A stretch of DNA of 7,959 nucleotides from Methanosarcina sp. (GTDB lineage: Archaea > Halobacteriota > Methanosarcinia > Methanosarcinales > Methanosarcinaceae): assembly GCA_024280975.1 (NCBI GenBank), contig JAMXLQ010000088.1, forward strand, positions 1-7,959, written 5' to 3'. Position numbers and translations under genes: made by a program. The notes below the pieces were generated by a model, which was given only the letters and a program-made list of their open reading frames with translations, ran no database searches and was not told the origin of the DNA. This document shows positions 1 through 6,931 of this stretch, piece by piece (the first letter of the stretch is position 1; the number at the start of each line of letters is the position of its first letter).

Positions 1-2388
1 TACTTCCATTACAATTTCTTTAGATGGTTTCTTTGTACTCGTTATTGCAAATGAAGAAAACCCTGAAGTTTTGGCTGTGAAATACAGGTATTTGTTATCT
101 TCTCTTGAAAGATTTACTGGAAATTGCTCCCATTTTTTATCGCTGTATCTGTTAAGACTGATAGAATCCTGATCGATATTTTTGTCCTTTACCCAGGATT
201 TTTCAACCTTGAAACAAACAACTGGATTTTCAATGTTCTTTGAAATTGCGACTCCCCCGTTTCCTACCCAGATATTAAAGGATTTATAAACCTCTCCAGA
301 AGGCAGTCCAGATACCAAAGTCGACTTTTCTTTGAGCTGTTCCGCAATGGTTGTGGTCTTGCCAAAGGTTTTCTTTGCATCAAAACCCACATACACAACA
401 CAGGTCACATTCTTTGTGAAATCAAATTTTACAGGCTTCCCGTTTGTAACATAAGCCTGTGAAATTTCCTTTACCTGGACATTTTTTGCAGGTTCAGGGG
501 AACCACCTGCTCTGCCTCCACCGGAACTACTATGGCTACTTCCCCCACTACTGCCAGTGCTTGAACTGATTGGTGTAAGTACATTTATTGCAGCTGTTTT
601 GGAGTCAGTTCCATTTTCATTGCTTACAGTCAGGTTGACAATATAGGTTCCAGCATTTGTGTATACATAAATCGGATTTGTAGAATTGGAATCAAGCTGT
701 CCATCACCATTAAGGTCCCATATCCTTGAAATTGCTTTCTGGGAAAGATCATTAAATTGTACCGACAGGGAAGCATAACCTTCTGTAATATTGCTGTTGA
801 AGTCTGCAACCGGAGCGTTTGGATCAGTAACAACTATGTAATCCGGCCTTGTCGTTGTATTGTTCCCTATAATGTTTCCCACAGTCAGACTGATTGTATA
901 ATTTCCTGGTTTCGTAAATGTGTGAACCGTAGCCGAATCTGATGAATTGGTACCATCGCCGAAATCCCAATACCAGGATGTAGGTTCCTCGACTTTACTT
1001 GTAGCTCCACCTTTACTTGTAGCAGCGAATAACACCGTTAGAGGTGCTGTTCCAGAGGTTACATTAGTAGAAAAATCTGCCACTGGTGGTTGTGGGGGAG
1101 TTACAGTAATATACTTCGGTTTCGTCATCGTACTATTGCCTGCTTCATTTACCACTGTTAAAGTAACGTTATACACCCCTGGTTTTGTAAACGTGTGGGT
1201 TGCATTCGTGGCGTGTTTTGAATAAATGCCATCTCCAGTGTCCCAATACCAGGAAGTGGGTACCCCACCAGTGCTGAAATCCGTGAATCGCACAACTAAA
1301 GGTACAGTTCCAGAAGTTACGTTTGCAGTAAATTCAGCTACGGGTGGCAGGGTGTTTGTGGCAGAAAGATCACTCATATAGATGCCATTATCATTAACCG
1401 CACCATAGTTACCGTCTATTCCCCATACAATAGTATCATTGTAAATATCAGGTGTTGTGGGAGTCCCTTCTGGATAAATATAGACTGGAGTGCTTTTTGC
1501 GGAAGGAATATCATAAACGTATACACCCGCATAACCAAATTGGTCATTGCCAGATTTTGAATATACGATTTTGTCCCCATTTATGGCAACGTGAGTGCCG
1601 GTGTCATCTCCAGCGTCAGTATATGAGTCTGCGTATTCAGGTAAGGTATTACCTGTGTTATCACTGGTAACATCTATAGCCTTTTTAGTAACAAGATCAT
1701 ACATTTGTATAAATCCAGCTCTTGTATAGAAGTTTGACCATATCACTTTATTACCATACATATGCGGATTAGTAAGGTCGCTAGAATATGGACTTACTAA
1801 TTCAATTTTCTTGGTTGTGATATCATAAATGAAGACATCTCTCATGTCCCTACCATTGGCAGAATACACTATTTTTGTGTCGTATATTTCTGGATTTTCT
1901 CCTTGTGTTATCCAGGCTTGTGTTGAGGTAGATATATCCCTCATATATATGCTGTAATTATAAGTTGATTCATTGTAATTTGCACTCCAAACGATTCTAT
2001 TGCCGTAAATAGAAGGAATACTACGATTGTCTATATCTTTTGTAATATAAGACCGAGCACCTGAAGGTATGTCATAAACTGTAAGTCTTGGCACTCCACT
2101 ACTTTCATCATGCCAAACTAATTTGTTATCGTAAATAGCTGGATGAGATGCTGCAGAAGAGCTAACTGTAGTGTCTGTTTTCGAGGTCAAATCATAAACA
2201 TGAATAACACCACTATCTGTCCATACCACTTTGCTACCATAAATAGCAGGATCGGATCCATTACCAATTCTCGTCACCTGCGCCGCTACCTGTGACGCTG
2301 ACGCCACGGATGAAATTAAAATTGAAAATACAAAAATCAAGGTTGCTGAAGCTAAAGCTATTGAATACAACTTTTGCTTATTTTTCAT
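1..2388 (-). CDS. Secreted surface protein: 7 beta-propeller repeats, 3 PKD domains, PGF-pre-PGF domain (C-terminus outside window)
   Basis: The frame is open from the ATG at 2388 to base 1, giving 796 residues with no stop, so the C-terminus is missing. Residues 1-31 are a Sec signal peptide (KNKQK basic start, hydrophobic core, cleavage likely after ASA at 29-31). Residues about 47-342 hold seven repeats of the form 'xIYGxKIVWS...hYDI', consistent with a seven-bladed TolB/WD40-like propeller. Three PKD domains follow at about 348-429 (WDTGDG), 433-520 (WDFGDG) and 525-603 (WDLNGDG). A Ser/Gly-rich linker (604-632) leads into a PGF-pre-PGF domain (about 636-785), which in Methanosarcinales usually precedes a PGF-CTERM tail processed by archaeosortase A; that tail would lie left of base 1. 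Many N-X-S/T sequons in the PKD part suggest glycosylation. An SD (GGTGA, 10-nt spacer) supports the start. The likely role is in the cell envelope or adhesion; the ligand is unknown. Confidence 0.93.
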   Translation of the reverse strand, partial: MKNKQKLYSIALASATLIFVFSILISSVASASQVAAQVTRIGNGSDPAIYGSKVVWTDSGVIHVYDLTSKTDTTVSSSAASHPAIYDNKLVWHDESSGVPRLTVYDIPSGARSYITKDIDNRSIPSIYGNRIVWSANYNESTYNYSIYMRDISTSTQAWITQGENPEIYDTKIVYSANGRDMRDVFIYDITTKKIELVSPYSSDLTNPHMYGNKVIWSNFYTRAGFIQMYDLVTKKAIDVTSDNTGNTLPEYADSYTDAGDDTGTHVAINGDKIVYSKSGNDQFGYAGVYVYDIPSAKSTPVYIYPEGTPTTPDIYNDTIVWGIDGNYGAVNDNGIYMSDLSATNTLPPVAEFTANVTSGTVPLVVRFTDFSTGGVPTSWYWDTGDGIYSKHATNATHTFTKPGVYNVTLTVVNEAGNSTMTKPKYITVTPPQPPVADFSTNVTSGTAPLTVLFAATSKGGATSKVEEPTSWYWDFGDGTNSSDSATVHTFTKPGNYTISLTVGNIIGNNTTTRPDYIVVTDPNAPVADFNSNITEGYASLSVQFNDLSQKAISRIWDLNGDGQLDSNSTNPIYVYTNAGTYIVNLTVSNENGTDSKTAAINVLTPISSSTGSSGGSSHSSSGGGRAGGSPEPAKNVQVKEISQAYVTNGKPVKFDFTKNVTCVVYVGFDAKKTFGKTTTIAEQLKEKSTLVSGLPSGEVYKSFNIWVGNGGVAISKNIENPVVCFKVEKSWVKDKNIDQDSISLNRYSDKKWEQFPVNLSREDNKYLYFTAKTSGFSSFAITSTKKPSKEIVMEV

Positions 2389-2395
2389 TTATTTT

Positions 2396-2407
2396 CCTTC
2401 ACCACCC
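2396..2407 (-). promoter_or_regulatory. Ribosome binding site of the surface-protein gene
   Basis: On the minus strand this reads GGGTGGTGAAGG. It contains GGTGA (2403-2399), which pairs with the archaeal 16S 3' end, 10 nt before the ATG at 2388. It fixes the start of the PKD protein. Further upstream, a palindromic ATTTAAAT (2577-2584) is a possible but weak TATA element. Confidence 0.6.
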
Positions 2408-2616
2408 ATCATTTAAAAAAAATCAGTACTGATTACATTCCAATATTCTTTAAATCTTTTCTTTGAATCTTAACCTGAATTGGCTGGATGCTCAAAATAT
2501 GATGGCAATTTAGAGTCACTAAAGAAACAGAGCTATTAACTCTCTCAAAAACTCGGTTAATCATTCAAAATACTGGATTTAAATAATCAATTTTGAGTTT
2601 TGGAATCAGTTAATGA

Positions 2617-2661
2617 AATAAAAAAAGAAAAAGAAAAAGGAAAAGAAAAAGGAAAAAGAAT
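2617..2661 (-). terminator. Pyrimidine/T-rich tract downstream of CDC48, probable transcription terminator
   Basis: Bases 2620-2660 are an uninterrupted run of 41 purines on the plus strand. Read on the minus strand this is repeated T5-T7 stretches broken by C or CC, starting about 22 nt after the CDC48 stop. Archaeal RNA polymerase terminates at oligo-T stretches without needing a hairpin, so this is a plausible terminator separating CDC48 from the surface-protein gene. Part of it is a near-perfect 12-bp tandem repeat (AAAAAGGAAAAG at 2634-2645, repeated from 2646). Confidence 0.55.
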
Positions 2662-2682
2662 ATTAAACTTCTCATCTCTTAT

Positions 2683-4998
2683 TCATGCGTAAAACGTACT
2701 CTCTATTTCTTTGGACTGCCTTTTTCTCAGGCCACTCTGTACAGCCTGGTAATATTTCATGGTATCAGGAGTAACCGAAGGCCCGGTTTCAGCAATCGCT
2801 TGAAGGAAATGTTTCTGCTTCATCTCTTTAGCGTGAAGATCTTCGCGAAGTGCGTCTCTTCCTGCCTTTTTGCACACAGCTGCAATGTCAGCGCCTGTAT
2901 ACTGATCGGTCATGGAAACGAGTTTGTCAATATCAACATCCTCTGCAAACGCCATTTTCGCTGTATGGACCCTAAAAATTTCCTTCCGAGCTCCCGCATC
3001 CGGAACTGGAACTAGAATTAACTCGTCAAAACGTCCAGGCCTTAGAAGAGCTGGATCTATAATATCGGGACGATTAGTTGCACCTATTACCACCACAGCC
3101 CTGAGTTCCTCAAGCCCATCCATCTCGGAAAGAAGCTGATTCAGGATTCTGGCAGTAACCTGTGGCTCACCTACAGAAGCCCCGCGAATAGGTGCAAGAG
3201 AATCTAGTTCATCCAAGAAGATAATAGATGGAGCAACTTGTCTAGCTCGTGAAAAAACCTCAGCAATTCTTTTTTCAGACTCCCCATACCACTTGGAAAG
3301 TAGATCACTTCCTTTTGCGGTAATGAAATTAGCTTCCGACTCGTGAGCAATGGCTTTTGCAAGGAGAGTCTTTCCAGTACCCGGAGGGCCGTATAGAAGC
3401 ACTCCTTTTGGAGCCTCAACTCCTATGTCCCTGTACGATTCCGGACTTTTGAGGGGCCACTCCACAGCCTCCTTCAGAAGTTGTTTTACTTCCTCCAGAC
3501 CGCCTACATCTTCCCAGCTCACATTAGGAATCTCGATAAGGATTTCTCTTATAGCTGAAGGCTGGACATCTTTAAGGGCATTTTCAAAATCTTCCCTTGT
3601 AACCCGAAGTGTGTCAAGGATCTCACTTGGAATTTCAGGTTCATTGAGATCTATCTTCGGGAGAATTCGTCTTAAGGAACTCATTGCTGCTTCCCGGCAA
3701 AGCGCAGCAATGTCGGCTCCCACAAATCCGTGAGTTACCTGAGCGAAGTCCATGAGATTTACGTTTTCGGCAAGTGGCATACCTCTTGTGTGAATCTGGA
3801 AAATCTCGAGCCTTCCTTCAGTGTCTGGAACCCTCAACTCGACCTCCCTGTCAAATCGACCTGGTCGACGAAGAGCCATATCAATTGCTTCAGGACGGTT
3901 TGTTGACCCTATTACAATTACATTCTTGCGGGCTTTAAGTCCATCCATAAGCGAGAGAAGCTGAGCTACAACTCTTCTTTCGACTTCTCCTGTCACCTCA
4001 GCCCTCTTAGGGGCGATTGAATCGATTTCGTCAAGGAAAATGATTGCAGGAGTATTTTTCTCTGCTTCTTCGAAGACGTCTCTGATTCCCTTTTCTGACT
4101 CTCCATAGTACTTGGACATAATTTCCGGACCATTGACGGAGATAAAGTAGGCATCGGTCTCGTTTGCAACCGCTTTTGCAAGCATTGTCTTGCCTGTTCC
4201 AGGCGGTCCATAAAGTAGTACTCCTTTTGGAGCATCGATTCCCAATCTATCAAAAAGTTCAGGATGCTTCAAAGGTAGCTCTATCATTTCTCTTATCTTG
4301 GTGATAGCATCTTTAACCCCACCCAGATCTTCATACATGACAGTGGGAATATTCTGTTCTGGAGTTATTTCTGCAGCTTCAGGTAAGAGCTCAACCTCTG
4401 TTGCATCTGTAATCTTTACTATCCCAGATGGAGAAGTGGAGACTACCTGTAATTTTATTTCTCCCAACCCAAATGACTGCCCCATACCTTGATTAAAAAA
4501 GTCCTGAAAGAAATCTTCGGACATAATCCCTCTACCGAAAGTCTCCCTTTCCCTTGACCGCCTCAAGCTTGTGGTGGAAATAAAATCTCCCTTAGAAACC
4601 GTATGATTCATAAATACGGCTTTAAGAGTCTCGCTGGGAGCATAGATCTGCATACCTTTTGCTACGGGCGCAAGAGTTACACTCCTTGCTTCTTTCCAGT
4701 CGGCTTTGCGAATATCCACGTACTCTCCTATGCTGGTCTTTGCATTAGTACGAATAAGCCCATCCATGCGGATAATATCAAGCCCCGAATCACTGGGATA
4801 TGGGCGCCCTATAAGGGCTGAAGTCGATTTTCCTCCTTTGATTTCCACAACATCGAAGGGCTTGAGGCCCAGCTTTTCCCTGAAACCGTCATCCACCCGG
4901 ACAATTCCTTTTCCGACATCTCTTTGATCAGCTTCTGCGACTTTCAATTTTATCGTTGTTCTATCTCTATCAGTCAAATAATACCCCCATCTCCACAT
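2683..4998 (-). CDS. cdc48: CDC48/VAT family AAA+ ATPase (two AAA domains)
   Basis: This is an ATP-driven hexameric unfoldase of the archaeal CDC48/p97/VAT family, acting in the cytosol on substrates for degradation or complex disassembly. Numbering is from the ATG at 4998 (771 aa). Residues about 8-205 are the substrate-binding N domain. D1 has Walker A GPPGTGKT at 264-271, Walker B IIFLDE at 319-324, pore loop KYYG at 296-299 and arginine-finger segment RRPGRFD at 377-383. D2 has Walker A at 537-544, Walker B IIFLDE at 592-597, pore loop KWYG at 568-572 and RPGRFD at 653-658. The protein ends in Phe-Tyr-Ala, which fits the HbYX motif used to dock on 20S proteasomes. All catalytic residues are present and the length is normal. 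The true start may be the TTG at residue 8 (4977), giving Met-Thr-Asp-Arg-Asp: the preceding residues WRWGYY do not look like family sequence, and GGAG/GGGGGT lie just upstream of that TTG. It appears to be a single-gene unit. Confidence 0.97.
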   Translation of the reverse strand: MWRWGYYLTDRDRTTIKLKVAEADQRDVGKGIVRVDDGFREKLGLKPFDVVEIKGGKSTSALIGRPYPSDSGLDIIRMDGLIRTNAKTSIGEYVDIRKADWKEARSVTLAPVAKGMQIYAPSETLKAVFMNHTVSKGDFISTTSLRRSRERETFGRGIMSEDFFQDFFNQGMGQSFGLGEIKLQVVSTSPSGIVKITDATEVELLPEAAEITPEQNIPTVMYEDLGGVKDAITKIREMIELPLKHPELFDRLGIDAPKGVLLYGPPGTGKTMLAKAVANETDAYFISVNGPEIMSKYYGESEKGIRDVFEEAEKNTPAIIFLDEIDSIAPKRAEVTGEVERRVVAQLLSLMDGLKARKNVIVIGSTNRPEAIDMALRRPGRFDREVELRVPDTEGRLEIFQIHTRGMPLAENVNLMDFAQVTHGFVGADIAALCREAAMSSLRRILPKIDLNEPEIPSEILDTLRVTREDFENALKDVQPSAIREILIEIPNVSWEDVGGLEEVKQLLKEAVEWPLKSPESYRDIGVEAPKGVLLYGPPGTGKTLLAKAIAHESEANFITAKGSDLLSKWYGESEKRIAEVFSRARQVAPSIIFLDELDSLAPIRGASVGEPQVTARILNQLLSEMDGLEELRAVVVIGATNRPDIIDPALLRPGRFDELILVPVPDAGARKEIFRVHTAKMAFAEDVDIDKLVSMTDQYTGADIAAVCKKAGRDALREDLHAKEMKQKHFLQAIAETGPSVTPDTMKYYQAVQSGLRKRQSKEIESTFYA

Positions 4999-5024
4999 TG
5001 GAATTTAACATTTATAAAAAGACA

Positions 5025-5032
5025 AATATATT
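5025..5032 (-). promoter_or_regulatory. Candidate TATA box for CDC48
   Basis: AATATATT lies 27-34 nt upstream of the ATG at 4998. Initiation about 25 nt downstream would fall near 5000, leaving a leader of about 25 nt to the TTG at 4977 that includes the GGAG/GGGGGT stretch. A second TATA-like TTTATAAA at 5011-5018 would place initiation inside the first codons of the longer frame, and so would also favour the TTG start. Position and composition are the only evidence. Confidence 0.35.
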
Positions 5033-5102
5033 AGCTTTTTATAGTAAACTTTTAAATAACTCAGCTTTATTATCTACCTTCTTTGCCTTCTCATTGCGCT
5101 TT

Positions 5103-5243
5103 TTATAAATGAACATGAGTAAATTTTCCATTGAGAAGCATGTGAAGTCCAGATTTTTTGCTATAGTCACGCCATTCAACTGTATATCGGTGCCTCTTCC
5201 CTCCTGCTTTTACATAATTTAAATCAGGGCCTGTATCACCAAC
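5103..5243 (-). pseudogene. Orphan reading frame of 46 residues without a start codon, possible gene remnant
   Basis: Minus-strand frame between a TGA at 5246-5244 and a TAA at 5105-5103. It reads with a protein-like mix of charged and aromatic residues (for example KAGGKRHRYTVEWRDYSKKSG in its middle part) and differs from the surrounding AT-rich noise, but it has no ATG, GTG or TTG before the internal Met near its end. An out-of-frame ATG directly followed by TAA lies at 5215-5210: one extra base after that ATG would give a 39-40 residue protein. A TATA-like TTTATATT (5247-5254) sits upstream. I do not recognise the family. It may be a decayed small gene or chance. Confidence 0.22.
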
Positions 5244-5246
5244 TCA

Positions 5247-5501
5247 ATATAAATTAGCAATTAGCAGTCGGAGGTATCAATCTCAGATGTATATATCTCA
5301 AGGTGAAAGCTACTTAGCTCCTAACTTCATCCAATGAAATTACGAATGCTACCTTGTGATCCAGAGTTTTAACTCCTTATTTTTGACAAAAACTCATCTA
5401 AAATAGTCAGAATCCTGTCTACGAAGGAACTAATTTTATTGTCTAAGTTTTATGGTTTATTCTCTAAACGAGTTTATTTGAACGAAAATCTATCTACAAA
5501 T
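5247..5501. other. Spacer with no supported gene
   Basis: AT-rich sequence between the two small minus-strand frames. All frames are short. A plus-strand GGAGGT (5270-5275) precedes an ATG at 5287, but that frame stops after 16 codons. I see no hairpin or repeat strong enough to list. Confidence 0.5.
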
Positions 5502-5795
5502 TCAGTATTCTGATCTGGTATACTCTCTAGTACATTGACTTTCCAGAAGTTCGATTTCTCTGGTAACTTCATAAGGGATGTTGTACTCAATTTCGGGTGT
5601 TCCCTTCAGGAGATCCAGAACATTACTTTCTGCCTGCTTTCCTTCAGCAAACCTGATAAGGTCTTTTCTGTTCGTAGGATAACCGATACCCCTGTCGGTT
5701 ATATACTCTTTAACATCGTGTGGACCTTTTTTGATAAGCTTACCTCCATAAAATCAGGTAGCTGTTATCTTCTCACCTGGTTTCCCATCCTCCAT
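5502..5795 (-). pseudogene. DUF2795-like small protein gene with no usable start codon (in-frame TGA near the 5' end)
   Basis: The minus-strand frame from 5750 to the TGA at 5504-5502 encodes a compact protein with the pattern 'VKEYI..RGI.YP..RKDLIRFAEGKQA...VLDLLKG.P..EYNIPYEVTREIE', resembling the DUF2795 family of small helical proteins of unknown function. There is no in-frame ATG, GTG or TTG. A perfect SD GGAGGT (5747-5742) is followed after 6 nt by ATC (5735-5733) where a start would be expected; from there the product is 77 residues. Upstream in the same frame, ATG at 5795 encodes 13 residues (MEDGKPGEKITAT) and then meets TGA (5756-5754), after which the frame continues FYGGKLIKKG. 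So this is either a gene broken by a nonsense change, one whose AUG mutated to AUC, or a rare non-AUG start. A TATA box lies at 5814-5823. The family call rests on remembered pattern only. Confidence 0.5.
5742..5747 (-). promoter_or_regulatory. Perfect Shine-Dalgarno GGAGGT facing an ATC codon
   Basis: GGAGGT on the minus strand, 6 nt before ATC (5735-5733) of the DUF2795-like frame. The spacing is right for a start codon at that ATC, but the codon itself is not a normal initiator. Confidence 0.45.
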
Positions 5796-5813
5796 CTGGT
5801 ATTATATTAATAG

Positions 5814-5823
5814 TTATATAAAA
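5814..5823 (-). promoter_or_regulatory. Candidate TATA box of the DUF2795-like gene
   Basis: Minus strand TTTTATATAA, a good archaeal TATA match. Initiation about 25 nt downstream would fall near 5790-5795, at the ATG of the 13-codon upstream frame, and about 45 nt before the GGAGGT. It suggests the locus was, or still is, transcribed. Confidence 0.4.
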
Positions 5824-6235
5824 AAGAATTCAACCAAAATGTTTGCTAGCAGATAATTTTTTTTTCGCTATAGTAACCTTTGTTTTTTTGTTAGTAAACT
5901 TACCCAAACAAAAACTATTAAAGTACCATTATAGTTTCCTATCGTTTTCATTACAGAACATATCACAGAACATTACCTTGCACCGTAATTAGTCCAGAAT
6001 TTCTATGTAATGGCTTCTGTGTCTATTAATTCCCTTATAGACATTTTAAGAAGCCAAGAATAACTTTGGACCTGATGTTTTTAGTTCTCAGTTCCATGGG
6101 AACATAAGGTTTAACAACGTAGTTAATGAACTATTTGTGGGTAACTGTTCCAACTAACGCACTGTAGTTCAAAAGTGATACGTGTAGACACTGTTTTCAT
6201 GGGATAACTTTATGTATGACCGTTTGCGATCACTG
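5824..6235. other. Gene-free AT-rich spacer with homopolymer runs and inverted repeats
   Basis: No frame here looks coding on either strand. It contains T9 (5858-5866) and T7 runs, a direct repeat CAGAACAT at 5954-5961 and 5966-5973, a two-part hairpin at 6011-6056 (listed separately), and a small inverted repeat TAGTT/AACTA at about 6120-6133. Two minus-strand mini-frames (5973-6044 and 6035-6097) are too short to call. Confidence 0.5.
6011..6056. repeat. Two-part imperfect hairpin
   Basis: Outer arms TGGCTTCT (6011-6018) and AGAAGCCA (6049-6056) are perfectly complementary, as are inner arms TGTCTAT (6020-6026) and ATAGACA (6037-6043). The loop is 10 nt and the internal bulge is asymmetric (1 nt against 5 nt). 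It could form a structured RNA on either strand or be the relic of a small inverted-repeat element. No T-run directly follows, so a terminator role is not obvious. Confidence 0.5.
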
Positions 6236-6254
6236 AAAAACATGAGCTGCTCAT
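6236..6254 (-). terminator. Short hairpin plus T5, possible terminator of the 215-aa gene
   Basis: The minus strand reads ATGAGCAGCTCAT (palindrome, 6254-6242) followed by G and TTTTT (6240-6236), about 30 nt after the stop codon at 6284. The shape is that of a small stem-loop with a U-tract. The stem is only about 5 bp, so the T-run may be the working part. The T-run and its flank recur in diverged form at 7171-7191. Confidence 0.35.
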
Positions 6255-6283
6255 ATAAAATGAGAAATGTGTTTCCAAATTTA

Positions 6284-6931
6284 TTAAGATTCTCTCAGTC
6301 CATCAACTTTTCCATATTCATTAACCATATAATAGGACTCTACTATCAACTTTTTAAGCAACGGTTTTTCTTCAGTGAAATTTTGTTTGTCCATAGTCCC
6401 GTAATAAACTATGAAGTAATCTTCTCGTGTTTTAAGGAAAGGCTTCTCGTATACTATAAAATATCCCGATGTTTCATGACTTGTATATTCTGTTATGTTT
6501 AACAAATGAGGAACTAGAGGTTCCCAAGATGTATTCTCAGCCATCTCCTTTTTATATACTTCTTGAATTTCTGTACTAATATTTATTTCCTGTTGGGACA
6601 AATTGCCGTTTTCTTTCAAATAATGATAAAGCACATCTTCTCCCGTCAAAAAGTTAGATTCACCGTCAAAGTACCAGACGTTTATAAAATTTTCATCAGA
6701 GAATTTTCCAACATTGCAGTAAGGGGAGATATTATTAGGAAAAGATGAAATGCAGCTGTTTCTATTTCCTTGCCAATCATCATACCTTGGGATGTACCAA
6801 TCAGGCATTACCTTTGGAGGTGGCAATCCTGGGCCGATCATAATGAAATTAAGCGCAAGCCATACTCCAGCAATGATGGCTACAAAAAATATTATAATTT
6901 TTGCTTTTTTGCTAACTTTTTTATTAAACAT
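6284..6931 (-). CDS. Membrane-anchored extracellular protein of unknown function (215 aa)
   Basis: I do not recognise the family. A short basic N-terminus (KKVSKKAK) is followed by one hydrophobic segment at about residues 11-32, best read as an uncleaved signal anchor. A Pro-rich stretch (GPGLPPPKVMP, 33-43) and a soluble domain follow. Six N-X-S/T sequons lie in that domain (N67, N110, N117, N133, N145, N184), which fits an exported, glycosylated protein with the C-terminus outside. Two cysteines (60 and 72) could form a disulfide. No catalytic motif is visible. The start is supported by GGAG 8 nt upstream of the ATG. The promoter is weak by eye: only T-rich TTTATTTTTATTAA at about 6948-6962. 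The gene stands alone between AT-rich spacers. A plus-strand frame over its 3' half is its antisense shadow. Confidence 0.72.
   Translation of the reverse strand: MFNKKVSKKAKIIIFFVAIIAGVWLALNFIMIGPGLPPPKVMPDWYIPRYDDWQGNRNSCISSFPNNISPYCNVGKFSDENFINVWYFDGESNFLTGEDVLYHYLKENGNLSQQEINISTEIQEVYKKEMAENTSWEPLVPHLLNITEYTSHETSGYFIVYEKPFLKTREDYFIVYYGTMDKQNFTEEKPLLKKLIVESYYMVNEYGKVDGLRES

Noticed and set aside
3350..3733. Open plus-strand frame of 127 codons inside CDC48
   Set aside because: It is antisense to the conserved ATPase core and reads as low-complexity Ser/Arg translation of that gene; no RBS or family match.
5287..5337. 16-codon plus-strand frame preceded by GGAGGT
   Set aside because: Spacing from GGAGGT to ATG is 11 nt, the peptide is very short and nothing recognisable.
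5535..5810. Plus-strand frame of 91 codons over the DUF2795-like region
   Set aside because: The opposite strand carries the protein-like pattern, a TATA box and GGAGGT; this frame has none of these.
5973..6044. Minus-strand mini-frame with an internal TAG that could be read as pyrrolysine
   Set aside because: Only 23 residues with read-through, no RBS, and no similarity to known pyrrolysine proteins.
6035..6097. 20-codon minus-strand frame starting at ATG 6097
   Set aside because: Too short, no SD, and it ends inside the 6011-6056 hairpin.
6212..6502. Plus-strand frame of 96 codons overlapping the 3' half of the 215-aa gene
   Set aside because: The minus-strand frame has an SD, a signal anchor and sequons; the plus frame is rich in Phe, Tyr and Ile, as expected for an antisense shadow.
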